Origin: Bacteroidaceae bacterium
GTDB lineage: Bacteria > Bacteroidota > Bacteroidia > Bacteroidales > Bacteroidaceae
NCBI GenBank assembly: GCA_016286165.1
Contig: JAEESE010000012.1
Location: forward strand, 62,001 to 126,000
Length of the DNA stretch: 64,000 nucleotides
Direction: 5' to 3'
A program made the position numbers and the translations under genes. The notes beneath the pieces were generated by a model. That model worked only from the letters and a program-made list of their open reading frames with translations. It was not told the origin of the DNA and ran no database searches. Shown here in pieces: positions 1 to 8,153 of the stretch (within the stretch, counting starts at the first letter, position 1; each line of letters opens with the position of its first letter).

Positions 1-1416
1 AATAGTCAGACCGTCTGCCTTGACATTACCTTTGGCAGAACCATTTTTTAAACTTCCAGCAAGATCGGTTACAATAGTCAGATGGTCAACGGGGAAATCT
101 TTGTTCTCGGAGAGCAGCTCGGCTAAGCGGAAATCGTTAGTCGTTGCAGTAAGTTGGAACTGATCTTCACCTGTGACGTTTCCTTGTGCTATGACATCTC
201 CAATTGATGTCTTTAGGTTGATATCAGCTTCGCTTCGACGGGTATGGTTGTCGGCCTGAACCACTCCTTCCAATGATATGTCCCCAAACCTGGCTAACAT
301 CGAAGCCAAGTCAGGTTTTAATACCTTTTTATATTGCTCGGATGAGAATTTTGAGAGCAGAGGTGCATAAAACTCGTTTGATGCATTGAATTGTTTTATT
401 GAAACGAGGATATCATCGAATGGCATTGCCAGAAGTGTATCTTTAGTATTGACATGACCTATTGCTTTTGTACTCAGGTTAAAGCCGTCGGTAGCCACTT
501 CGAATTGACTCAAAGTAAACCGCCTCTGATGAAGGGTTGCATCCGCTGCTATATCCACAGGTTGTGACAAAAGATTCGCTTCTGGAAAGAGTGGAGCCAG
601 GTCAGTGGGCATTAACCGACCTTCGATGAGCAAGGCAGCCAACATCCTGTCGTCAAGTTTCCAACCACCCACAGCTCGGTTGTTTAGCTTCGCACTCAGT
701 TTTAATTCAGTGTTCGGTAGTCGTATTTCTGCATCTTTGAGTCGAGCTTCATACTTGTCGGCCATGAATGTAGCCTTGAGGTTGTCTAACCTTAAACCAC
801 TCCTTGATTCTACAAGGCTTAATTTCTTGATATCAACTGAGATATCATCATTTGTCAATTTGTCAAGCGAAGCTTCAAGGCTAAGGTCATCAAGTTGGAA
901 ATGCGCTATCGAGAAGTGGTCTGACTCTGGTTCGTAATCAAGGTCGTGCGATAATACTCCACGACGGATTATGATGTTAGAGATTGCCAAGTCGAGTGGG
1001 GTAGAAGTTGTGTCTTGCGATGCAAAACTATCTATTATAAATTGGAAATTATAAGGACCTTCCTTAGTACGCTTGCGCAGGTTTATGTCATAACCGAACA
1101 GTTGTACATTCTCAATCCTTATTCGTCCTTTCAGCAACTGCAGCACATCTATTTTGGAACTAATACGAGCAGCCGACAACAAAGTGTCGCCTTCTAAATC
1201 GCAAATAAGGGCATCATCAAGAACGATACGGTTAAAGAGGCCTATTCGTGCATTGCCGATGTTTACTTTAGTTTTCAACTGTTCGGAAAGTACATCTGAG
1301 ACCTTACCTGCCAACCATCTTTGACAAGCTGGAGTGGCAGTGAAGAGTATGATTCCGAGGTAGAGTGCCAAGAGCAAACCTACGACGAATCGGACTATAT
1401 TTCTAAGTGTTTTGAT
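1..1416 (-). CDS. TamB-like translocation/assembly module protein (N-terminal part, runs off the window)
   Basis: The minus strand stays open from about 1419 to the window edge, giving some 470 residues. It starts with a basic stretch and one hydrophobic anchor (about residues 9-28). Long beta-rich AsmA/TamB-type sequence follows, with the pattern 'KVNIGNARIGLFNRIVLDD' seen in Bacteroidetes TamB proteins. In the family, TamB is an inner-membrane anchored protein that reaches through the periplasm and helps lipid or outer-membrane protein transport. It is divergent from nqrA. Oddity: no ATG, GTG or TTG lies where the protein should start. The codon in the usual position (1416-1414) is ATC, right after an in-frame TGA at 1422-1420, and the first TTG lies 13 codons inside, in the anchor. 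Either ATC is the start, or there is a point mutation or sequence error. Family call is good; exact start is unsure. Confidence 0.75.
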   Translation of the reverse strand, partial: MKTLRNIVRFVVGLLLALYLGIILFTATPACQRWLAGKVSDVLSEQLKTKVNIGNARIGLFNRIVLDDALICDLEGDTLLSAARISSKIDVLQLLKGRIRIENVQLFGYDINLRKRTKEGPYNFQFIIDSFASQDTTSTPLDLAISNIIIRRGVLSHDLDYEPESDHFSIAHFQLDDLSLEASLDKLTNDDISVDIKKLSLVESRSGLRLDNLKATFMADKYEARLKDAEIRLPNTELKLSAKLNNRAVGGWKLDDRMLAALLIEGRLMPTDLAPLFPEANLLSQPVDIAADATLHQRRFTLSQFEVATDGFNLSTKAIGHVNTKDTLLAMPFDDILVSIKQFNASNEFYAPLLSKFSSEQYKKVLKPDLASMLARFGDISLEGVVQADNHTRRSEADINLKTSIGDVIAQGNVTGEDQFQLTATTNDFRLAELLSENKDFPVDHLTIVTDLAGSLKNGSAKGNVKADGLTI

Positions 1417-1440
1417 AGCTCACTATGATATTTACGAGAG

Positions 1441-1472
1441 CAAAAGTAGTCTTTTTTTAGGTTTTCGACAAA
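1441..1472 (-). promoter_or_regulatory. Promoter of the tamB-like gene
   Basis: On the minus strand, TTTG (1472-1469) is followed after 20 bases by TACTTTTG (1448-1441). This matches the Bacteroidetes housekeeping consensus TTTG-N19-21-TAnnTTTG. The start of transcription would lie a few bases downstream, leaving a short leader before the ATC codon at 1416. Confidence 0.65.
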
Positions 1473-1512
1473 ATTCTTTAAGCTTTATGGTATCTATTTT
1501 ACTTTTTTTCGC

Positions 1513-1520
1513 TAAATTTG
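1513..1520 (+). promoter_or_regulatory. Candidate -7 element of the nqr operon
   Basis: TAAATTTG fits TAnnTTTG and lies 42 bases before the nqrA start. I see no TTTG box 19-21 bases upstream, so this rests on the -7 element only. Confidence 0.35.
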
Positions 1521-1562
1521 CGCAGTTTTTAGCTAAAACCTTTTTATTTTTATTTTATTTAT

Positions 1563-2891
1563 ATGGCAAATGTAATCAAGTTACGCAAAGGCCTAGACGT
1601 AAACCTGAAAGGCAAAGCGAGCTTGGAAGTCATGCAAACAATTGTTGATGGTCAGTATGCACTGGTCCCCGATGATTTCTATGGCATGAAGCCCAAGGTC
1701 GTTGTCAAGGAAGGGGAAACAGTCAAGGTCGGGGATGCCTTGTTCGTTGACAAGAATCATCCCGAAGTGAAGTTCGTTTCGCCTGTCAGCGGCACGGTAG
1801 CTCTTGTCGAGCGCGGTGAACGCCGTAAGGTGATGAGCGTTCGCGTAGATGCCGATGGCAAGCAGGAAGCACGCTCCTTCGATGAGAAGGATCCGCTGAA
1901 TCTGCTGCTCGAGAGTGGCTTGTTCGGGTTCTTCCGCATGCGTCCTTACGACGTCGTCGCCAATCCCGAGGACAAGCCCAAGGCTATTTTCGTAAGCGCT
2001 TTCAACAGTATGCCTTTGGCTGCCGATTTCGAGTTTGTCCTCAAGGGACAAGAAAAGGAGTGGCAGGCAGGACTCTCTCTGCTGGCAAAGATCGCTAAGG
2101 TAAACCTCTGCATATGCGCCTGTCAGAAAGCTGAAGCACTGACCGTTGCTAAGGACTGTACCATCAATGTGTTTGAGGGTCCCGCTCCTGCTGGCAACGT
2201 AGGTGTTCAAATCAACCACATTGACCCGATAAACAAAGGTGAAGTGGTTTGGACGCTCGGTGCCGAAGAGGTTATCTTCATTGGCCGTCTAGTTCTCACT
2301 GGAAAAGTGGACTTTACACGCACTATTGCGGTCGCAGGTAGCGAAGTGAAAACTCCCAAGTATGCCAAGGTAATAGTGGGAGCTCCTCTCGCCGCAGTAC
2401 TTAAGGGCCAGCTTGATGAGAGCAAGAGTCTGCGCATCATCAACGGCAATCCCATGGTGGGTGTAAAGACCTGTAAGGAAGGCTTCCTTGCAGCGCATGC
2501 TACTGAGGTCACCGTTATTCCCGAAGGCGACGATGTTCATGAGATGCTCGGTTGGATAGCTCCGCGCTTCAAAGAATTCTCCACTAGTCGCAGCTATTTC
2601 AGCTGGCTTAAGCCCAAGAAGACAGAGTACACCATGGATGCCCGCATCAAAGGTGGTGAACGTCACATTATCATGTCGGGTGAGTACGACCGTGTATTCC
2701 CAATGGACATCTACGCAGGATACTTAGTCAAAGCCATCATCTCAGGCGACATCGACCGTCAGGAAGCACTCGGTATTTACGAGGTTGCTCCCGAGGATTT
2801 CGCCATCGCCGAGTTCGTGGATAGTTCTAAGCTCGAATTGCAACGCATTGTGCGCGAAGGACTCGATATCCTAAGAAAAGAGAATATGTAA
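1563..2891 (+). CDS. nqrA: Na+-translocating NADH:quinone reductase subunit A
   Basis: A 442-residue protein, close to the usual length of about 445, opening with 'MANVIKLRKGLDVNLKGKA', typical of NqrA. NqrA is the cytoplasmic, membrane-associated subunit of Na+-NQR. It has no redox cofactor of its own and works near the quinone site at the NqrB interface. The ATG at 1563 gives the normal NqrA N-terminus without an added leader. It is first in the gene order A-B-C-D-E-F, which is the canonical nqr operon and confirms the call. The 145-base gap to nqrB is larger than any other in the operon and holds an inverted repeat. Na+-NQR oxidises NADH, reduces quinone and exports Na+. Confidence 0.97.
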   Translation: MANVIKLRKGLDVNLKGKASLEVMQTIVDGQYALVPDDFYGMKPKVVVKEGETVKVGDALFVDKNHPEVKFVSPVSGTVALVERGERRKVMSVRVDADGKQEARSFDEKDPLNLLLESGLFGFFRMRPYDVVANPEDKPKAIFVSAFNSMPLAADFEFVLKGQEKEWQAGLSLLAKIAKVNLCICACQKAEALTVAKDCTINVFEGPAPAGNVGVQINHIDPINKGEVVWTLGAEEVIFIGRLVLTGKVDFTRTIAVAGSEVKTPKYAKVIVGAPLAAVLKGQLDESKSLRIINGNPMVGVKTCKEGFLAAHATEVTVIPEGDDVHEMLGWIAPRFKEFSTSRSYFSWLKPKKTEYTMDARIKGGERHIIMSGEYDRVFPMDIYAGYLVKAIISGDIDRQEALGIYEVAPEDFAIAEFVDSSKLELQRIVREGLDILRKENM

Positions 2892-2909
2892 GAAGCGGAC
2901 CCTCCCCCC

Positions 2910-3013
2910 GCCCTCCCTTGTAGGGAGAGAGTGGCCACCTTCGAGAAACATATAAATCATGAGTATACATATTAAATAGTAAAGGATTCTGCTTTCTCCC
3001 TACAAGGGAGGGC
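2910..3013. repeat. 19-bp perfect inverted repeat between nqrA and nqrB
   Basis: The arms lie at 2910-2928 and 2995-3013 and are exact reverse complements (core CCCTCCCTTGTAGGGAGA). Each arm also contains a small palindrome. The 66 bases between are AT-rich and hold no ORF. It looks like a Bacteroidetes palindromic intergenic repeat placed inside an operon. As RNA it could form a long stem that protects or separates parts of the nqr transcript. Confidence 0.7.
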
Positions 3014-3036
3014 TGAGAGTAGGTCTGATTTCTATT

Positions 3037-4206
3037 ATGAATAGTCTAAGAAAATTTTTCGACAAGATAAAGCCGAACTTCGAGGAGGGTGGAAAGCTCC
3101 ACGCCTTCCGTTCGCTTTATGATGGCTTCGAGACATTTGCTTTTGTGCCGAACACGACTGCAGGTCGCGCCGGCACTCACGTCCACGACGCCATCGACAG
3201 CAAGCGCATTATGTCGCTCGTTGTCATCGCGCTTGTGCCTGCGTTGCTCTTCGGTATGTACAACGTAGGTTATCAGAACGCACTTGCTGCCGGACAATTG
3301 GAAAACGCCTCCTTCTGGGGCATGTTCTGGTTCGGATTCCTCGCCGTGCTACCCAAGATCATCGTAAGTTACGTTGTTGGTCTTGGTATTGAATTTACCG
3401 TTGCTCAGTGGAAGAATGAGGAGATTCACGAAGGTTTCCTCGTATCAGGCATCATCATTCCTATGATTGTCCCGGTAAATACTCCGCTGTGGATGCTTGC
3501 CATCGCTACTGCTTTCGCAGTTATCTTCGCCAAGGAGATATTCGGCGGCACTGGCATGAACATCTTCAACGTTGCTCTTATCACGCGCGCGTTCCTCTTT
3601 TTCTCTTACCCCTCCAGCATGACTGGCGACGACACCGTTTGGGTTGCTCAGCACACCATCTGCGGTCTTGGCTTCAATGTGCCTGACACATTCTCTGCTG
3701 CCACTCCTCTCGGTGAGATTGCCGCTGGTGCTACTGCTCTCTCTTCGAGCTTCTGCGACCAGGTGTGCGGTTTCATTCCGGGTTCCATCGGTGAGACTAG
3801 CGTCATCGCCATCGCTCTCGGTGCTATCCTCCTCCTTTGGACTGGCGTAGCTTCTTGGAAGACAATGTTGAGCGTGTTCGTAGGCGGTGCCTTGACAGCA
3901 TGGCTATACAATGCTCTCGGCCTCTCACCTCTCGATGCATGTCAGCACATTGTACTCGGCGGCTTCTGCTTCGGTGCAGTATTCATGGCTACCGACCCTG
4001 TCACTTCAGCTCGCACTGAAGGCGGTAAGTGGGTTTATGGTTTCATGATTGGTTTCGTAGCTGTTACGGTTCGTGTGCTCAATCCCGGTTATCCCGAGGG
4101 TATGATGCTCGCCATTCTTCTCATGAACCTGTTTGCTCCGCTGATCGACTACTGCTTCGTAAGCCGTAACATTTCAAAACGCGCAAAACGCGCAACTAAA
4201 AACTAA
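3037..4206 (+). CDS. nqrB: Na+-translocating NADH:quinone reductase subunit B
   Basis: A 389-residue polytopic membrane protein with about ten hydrophobic segments. NqrB is the core subunit, carrying a covalent FMN, riboflavin and part of the quinone and Na+ path. The FMN-attachment threonine is probably Thr223 in 'DTFSAATPLGE', the SGAT-like motif of the family; here the second residue of the motif is Ala instead of Gly. The conserved 'FGGTGMNIFNVAL' segment is at about 169-181. The basic N-terminal stretch (residues 1-20) is normal for the family. It is followed after five bases by nqrC, so translation is probably coupled. Confidence 0.96.
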   Translation: MNSLRKFFDKIKPNFEEGGKLHAFRSLYDGFETFAFVPNTTAGRAGTHVHDAIDSKRIMSLVVIALVPALLFGMYNVGYQNALAAGQLENASFWGMFWFGFLAVLPKIIVSYVVGLGIEFTVAQWKNEEIHEGFLVSGIIIPMIVPVNTPLWMLAIATAFAVIFAKEIFGGTGMNIFNVALITRAFLFFSYPSSMTGDDTVWVAQHTICGLGFNVPDTFSAATPLGEIAAGATALSSSFCDQVCGFIPGSIGETSVIAIALGAILLLWTGVASWKTMLSVFVGGALTAWLYNALGLSPLDACQHIVLGGFCFGAVFMATDPVTSARTEGGKWVYGFMIGFVAVTVRVLNPGYPEGMMLAILLMNLFAPLIDYCFVSRNISKRAKRATKN

Positions 4207-4211
4207 CAGAT

Positions 4212-5381
4212 ATGGCGAAGAAATTTTCATGCAGTCAGTGCGGCCAGACATTCGAAGCCGCATCAATGCCCGACAAGTGCCCTATCTGTGGCGCTGACAC
4301 TTCCCATCTTAAGGAAGTGAAATCAAAGGGTATTAATACCAATGGTAATGTTTATACCATCTGCTATGCTGCAGTAATGGTGGTGCTCGTTGCCTTCCTG
4401 TTGGCTTTCGTGAGCAGTGCGCTCAAGTCTAAGCAGGATGCTAACGTGGCAATAGACAAACGTACTCAGATTCTGGCTTCCCTCGGCGTTCGCGGCATTG
4501 CCAAGAGCGATGTAGAGGCTAAGTACAATGAATTGATTCAAGAAACTTGTGTGATGTCTCCAGACGGTCAGGTGCTCGAAGGCCAAGATGCTTTCGATAT
4601 TGATACCAAAGAGATTGGCGACAAGTTCCCCGTTTATAAGGCTAAGACTGCCGATGGTGCCGACGCATTGGTTCTTCCCCTGAAAGGCCGTGGCCTTTGG
4701 GGCGGCATCTGGGGCTATGTGGCTGTGACTCCCGATTGTCAGAAGGTGCTTGGCGCTTTCTTCAACCACGAGAGCGAAACAGCCGGCCTTGGTGCTCTCA
4801 TTAAGGATGAGCCTTTCCAAAGCCAGTTCATCGGCCGTCCCGTAATGGGTGATGATGGCAAAGTAGCCCTCACGGTCGTCAAGAAGGGCGAGAGCAAGGC
4901 CCCAGCTGAAGTCGATGGCGTTACTGGTGCGACCTTGACCTCTAAGGGCGTCGGGGAGATGCTTCAAACAGGCATCCAGCAGTATGTCGATGTTCTCGGC
5001 GGTGTTAAGCCTGCCGGCGAATGCTGCCATAAAGCCGAGAAGTGCTGTGATAAACCCGATTGCAAGTGCGCAGAGAAGAAGGTGTGTGCTTGCAAGGACG
5101 GCAGCTGCGGTGATGCCGCTTGCAACTGCGCTAGCGATGCTAAGTGCTGCGCACGCGAGGAATGTCCTTGCGCCTGCTGCGAAAAAGCTGCTCCTTGCGA
5201 GAAGGCTGAAGGCTGCGGTCATCACGAAGGCTGTGGCGACTGCCCTGAAAAGGCTGGCACCGAGGCTCCTCACAAGTGCAAGAGTGGCAACGACTGCTGC
5301 AAAAGCGGTGTATGCGACAAGAGTGGTTCCTGTGGTAAACCTGGTTGCAATGGCGACAAGGCATGCTGCGGTCAACGCTAA
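4212..5381 (+). CDS. nqrC: NqrC with an N-terminal rubredoxin-like domain and a cysteine-rich C-terminal tail
   Basis: NqrC is usually about 210-260 residues; this one is 389. Residues 1-35 form a rubredoxin or zinc-ribbon-like knuckle with paired cysteines 7/10 and 23/26 ('CPICGA'). One membrane helix follows (about 48-70), then the FMN-binding domain, with the covalent-FMN threonine at 241 in 'VTGATLTS'. After about residue 268 comes a low-complexity tail (271-389) with 29 cysteines in 119 residues, mostly as CC, CxC and CxxC, with Lys, Asp, Glu and Gly between. That composition is metallothionein-like. The three parts are in one frame and the gene sits in its normal operon place, so this is a real fusion, not an assembly join. 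In known NqrC the FMN domain faces the periplasm. If that holds here, the tail is periplasmic and the N-terminal knuckle cytoplasmic. Core call is certain; role of the added parts is unknown. Confidence 0.93.
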   Translation: MAKKFSCSQCGQTFEAASMPDKCPICGADTSHLKEVKSKGINTNGNVYTICYAAVMVVLVAFLLAFVSSALKSKQDANVAIDKRTQILASLGVRGIAKSDVEAKYNELIQETCVMSPDGQVLEGQDAFDIDTKEIGDKFPVYKAKTADGADALVLPLKGRGLWGGIWGYVAVTPDCQKVLGAFFNHESETAGLGALIKDEPFQSQFIGRPVMGDDGKVALTVVKKGESKAPAEVDGVTGATLTSKGVGEMLQTGIQQYVDVLGGVKPAGECCHKAEKCCDKPDCKCAEKKVCACKDGSCGDAACNCASDAKCCAREECPCACCEKAAPCEKAEGCGHHEGCGDCPEKAGTEAPHKCKSGNDCCKSGVCDKSGSCGKPGCNGDKACCGQR

Positions 5382-5421
5382 CTTTCAACTTTAAACTTTC
5401 AACATTAAACTATACGAAAGT

Positions 5422-6045
5422 ATGAGTATGTTTTCTAAAGCCAACAAGGAGGCGCTGATCAATCCGCTGAACCTGAACAACCCAGTTGTGGTGCAGGTGC
5501 TCGGTATTTGTTCGGCTTTGGCAGTGACGGCTAAACTCGAGCCTGCCATCGTGATGGGACTTTCAGTGACCATCATCACAGCCTTCTCCAATCTGATTAT
5601 ATCCCTCATCCGCAACTCCATCCCCAACCGCATTCGTATCATTGTGCAGCTGGTGGTTGTGGCTGCGCTGGTAACCATTGTTAGCCAGGTGCTCAAGGCC
5701 TTTGCCTACGATGTCAGCGTGCAGCTGTCCGTGTATGTCGGCCTCATCATCACCAACTGTATCCTCATGGGCCGCTTGGAGGCGTTTGCCATGATGAACA
5801 AGCCCTGGCCTTCGTTCCTCGACGGTATCGGCAACGGCATCGGTTATGCCCTCATCCTCATTATCGTCGGTTTCTTCCGCGAGCTCCTTGGCTCCGGCAC
5901 GCTGCTCAACTTCCAGGTCATTCCCGACTGGTGCTATGAGCACGGCTATGTGAACAACGGTATGATGACCATGCCCGCCATGAGTCTTATCATCGTGGGT
6001 TGTGTCATCTGGGCACATCGCGCTTACAACAAGGATTTGCAGTAA
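5422..6045 (+). CDS. nqrD: Na+-translocating NADH:quinone reductase subunit D
   Basis: A 207-residue integral membrane protein with about six helices. Cys30 ('LGICSALAV') and Cys113 ('TNCILMGR') match the conserved cysteines which, with two from NqrE, hold the intramembrane iron centre in the family. NqrD and NqrE form a pseudo-symmetric pair. The start at 5422 is a clean ATG 40 bases after nqrC; the gap holds a short duplicated segment ('aactttcaac..aaactttcaacatt'). Confidence 0.96.
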   Translation: MSMFSKANKEALINPLNLNNPVVVQVLGICSALAVTAKLEPAIVMGLSVTIITAFSNLIISLIRNSIPNRIRIIVQLVVVAALVTIVSQVLKAFAYDVSVQLSVYVGLIITNCILMGRLEAFAMMNKPWPSFLDGIGNGIGYALILIIVGFFRELLGSGTLLNFQVIPDWCYEHGYVNNGMMTMPAMSLIIVGCVIWAHRAYNKDLQ

Positions 6046-6071
6046 TAACCCAGTAAAAAGAAACAAGAATT

Positions 6072-6698
6072 ATGGAACACCTATTAAGTTTGTTCGTCCG
6101 CTCCATCTTTGTGGACAATATGATTTTCGCGTTCTTCCTGGGTATGTGCTCTTATCTGGCCGTGTCCAAGACTGTGAAGACCGCATTCGGTCTCGGTGTG
6201 GCTGTTACCTTTGTGTTGCTTATCACCGTGCCCGTTGACTACCTGTTGCAAGTTTATGTCCTTGGCCCCGACTGCTTGGTGCAAGGCGTAGACCTAAGCT
6301 TCCTATCGTTCATCCTATTCATCGCGGTTATTGCAGCCATGGTGCAGTTGGTAGAGATGATTGTCGAGCGCTTCAGCCCATCGCTGTATGCTGCCCTCGG
6401 TATCTTCCTTCCGCTGATTGCCGTGAACTGCGCCATCATGGGTGCCTCGCTGTTCATGCAGCAGCGCATTACCATGCCCGACACCAATTCCCAGGCCATC
6501 ACTGGCATATGGGATGCCGTGGCTTACGCTCTCGGTTCCGGTATCGGCTGGCTGTTGGCTATCACCTGTCTTGCAGCTATTCGCGAGAAGATGGCCTACA
6601 CCGATGTGCCCAAGCCTCTCCAGGGCCTCGGCATTACGTTCATTACCGTCGGCCTGATGGCCATGGCCTTCATGTGCTTCTCTGGTCTTAATCTCTAA
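6072..6698 (+). CDS. nqrE: Na+-translocating NADH:quinone reductase subunit E
   Basis: A 208-residue membrane protein with about six helices, homologous to NqrD in inverted topology. Cys26 ('[10 protein letters not shown]') and Cys119 ('AVNCAIMG') are the conserved iron-centre ligands. It follows nqrD after 26 bases and precedes nqrF by 18 bases. Confidence 0.96.
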   Translation: MEHLLSLFVRSIFVDNMIFAFFLGMCSYLAVSKTVKTAFGLGVAVTFVLLITVPVDYLLQVYVLGPDCLVQGVDLSFLSFILFIAVIAAMVQLVEMIVERFSPSLYAALGIFLPLIAVNCAIMGASLFMQQRITMPDTNSQAITGIWDAVAYALGSGIGWLLAITCLAAIREKMAYTDVPKPLQGLGITFITVGLMAMAFMCFSGLNL

Positions 6699-6716
6699 AC
6701 AACAAGCAGAAAAACA

Positions 6717-8006
6717 ATGAATACATCTTTAATCTTAACAAGCATTGTGGTTTTCCTCGTGATTATCATCGCGCTGGTTATCATTCTGCTTGTTGCAAAG
6801 GCTTACCTCTCGCCGAGTGGTAATGTCACGATTACTATGAACGGCAAGGACACGTTGTCCGTGCCTCAAGGCGCAAGCCTTCTGTCCACGCTGGCGCAGG
6901 AAGGAATCTATCTTCCTTCAGCCTGCGGCGGTAAAGGCTCTTGCGGTCAGTGCAAATGTCAAGTCACCGAGGGTGGTGGCGAGATTCTCGACTCAGAGAA
7001 AGGCCACTTCACCCGTAAGGAAGTCAAAGACCACTGGCGCCTCGGCTGTCAGTGCAAGGTCAAGGGCGACCTCGGCATACAGGTGCCCGACAGCGTCCTC
7101 GGCGTCAAGGAATGGGAATGTACCGTTATTGGCAACAAAAACGTCGCTACCTTCATCAAGGAGTACAAGGTCGCTCTGCCTCCAGGCGAGCACATGGACT
7201 TCGAGCCCGGTTCCTATGCTCAGATCAAGATTCCAGCATTCGACTGCATCGATTACGACAAGGACTTCGACAAGAGCCTCATCGGCGACACCTATCTGCC
7301 CGCATGGGAGAAGTTCGGACTCTTCCCCCTCAAGTGCAAGAACCCCGAACCCACCATCCGTGCCTACTCCATGGCCAACTATCCCGACGAGGGCGACATC
7401 ATCACCCTCAACGTACGTATCGCCACGCCTCCCTTCAAGCCGAAGGAGCAGGGTCCTGGCTTCATGGACGTCAACCCAGGTATTGCCTCGTCGTACATCT
7501 TCTCGCTGAAGCCTGGCGACAAGGTCATCATGAGTGGCCCTTACGGCGAGTTCCGTCCGCAGTACGGCACCGGTCGCGAGATGATTTGGGTCGGCGGCGG
7601 TGCTGGTATGGCTCCCCTGCGTGCTCAGATCATGCACATGCTTAAAGGCCACGGCGTGAAGGATGAAGATCGTCAGCGTCCCATGCACTACTTCTATGGT
7701 GCTCGCGCTTTGGAGGAGATTCCTTTCCTCGACGACTTCCTGCAGTTGGAGAAGGACTTCCCCAACTTCCATTTCCACCTCGCCCTCGACCGTCCAGATC
7801 CCAAGGCCGACGCAGCTGGCATCAAGTACACTCCGGGCTTCGTAGCTCCTGTGATGGGCGACACCTACCTCAAGGCACACGAGGCTCCCGAAGACTGCGA
7901 GTACTACCTCTGCGGACCTCCAATGATGGCCAAGACCGTCCTCGACCTGCTCCATAGCCTCGGCGTCGAAGACGACATGATCCGATTCGATAACTTTGGC
8001 GGTTAA
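6717..8006 (+). CDS. nqrF: Na+-translocating NADH:quinone reductase subunit F
   Basis: A 429-residue subunit that takes electrons from NADH. Order of parts: one N-terminal membrane helix (about 5-28); a plant-type [2Fe-2S] ferredoxin domain with Cys70, Cys76, Cys79 ('CGGKGSCGQC') and Cys111; an FAD-binding domain with 'RAYSMANYP'; and an NADH-binding domain with 'GGGAGMAPLRAQ' and the terminal 'YLCGPPMM'. All cofactor motifs are complete. It is the last gene of the operon and is followed 20 bases on by a strong terminator. Confidence 0.97.
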   Translation: MNTSLILTSIVVFLVIIIALVIILLVAKAYLSPSGNVTITMNGKDTLSVPQGASLLSTLAQEGIYLPSACGGKGSCGQCKCQVTEGGGEILDSEKGHFTRKEVKDHWRLGCQCKVKGDLGIQVPDSVLGVKEWECTVIGNKNVATFIKEYKVALPPGEHMDFEPGSYAQIKIPAFDCIDYDKDFDKSLIGDTYLPAWEKFGLFPLKCKNPEPTIRAYSMANYPDEGDIITLNVRIATPPFKPKEQGPGFMDVNPGIASSYIFSLKPGDKVIMSGPYGEFRPQYGTGREMIWVGGGAGMAPLRAQIMHMLKGHGVKDEDRQRPMHYFYGARALEEIPFLDDFLQLEKDFPNFHFHLALDRPDPKADAAGIKYTPGFVAPVMGDTYLKAHEAPEDCEYYLCGPPMMAKTVLDLLHSLGVEDDMIRFDNFGG

Positions 8007-8026
8007 GACCTCCAAGCTATAAATAA

Positions 8027-8059
8027 AATCCCCGACAATTGTTTGTCGGGGATTTTTTT
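8027..8059. terminator. Bidirectional terminator between nqrF and the DUF5107 gene
   Basis: A 12-bp perfect stem (8027-8038 with 8043-8054, core ATCCCCGACAA) is followed on the plus strand by seven T. On the minus strand it is followed by TTTTATTT. It can end both the nqr operon and the leftward transcript of the DUF5107-TPR gene. Confidence 0.9.
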
Positions 8060-8153
8060 ATTCTGCTTCCGCTAGAACTACGAGTTTAGGGAGCCAGATG
8101 GGCGGACTACTCTCAACCTTGTCGGTTTGTGTGCTGAAATATATAAAGTTGTA

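Noticed and set aside
4323..5375. Minus-strand ORF of 350 codons over nqrC
   Set aside because: Ala/Thr-rich shadow of the cysteine-rich coding region; no domain visible.
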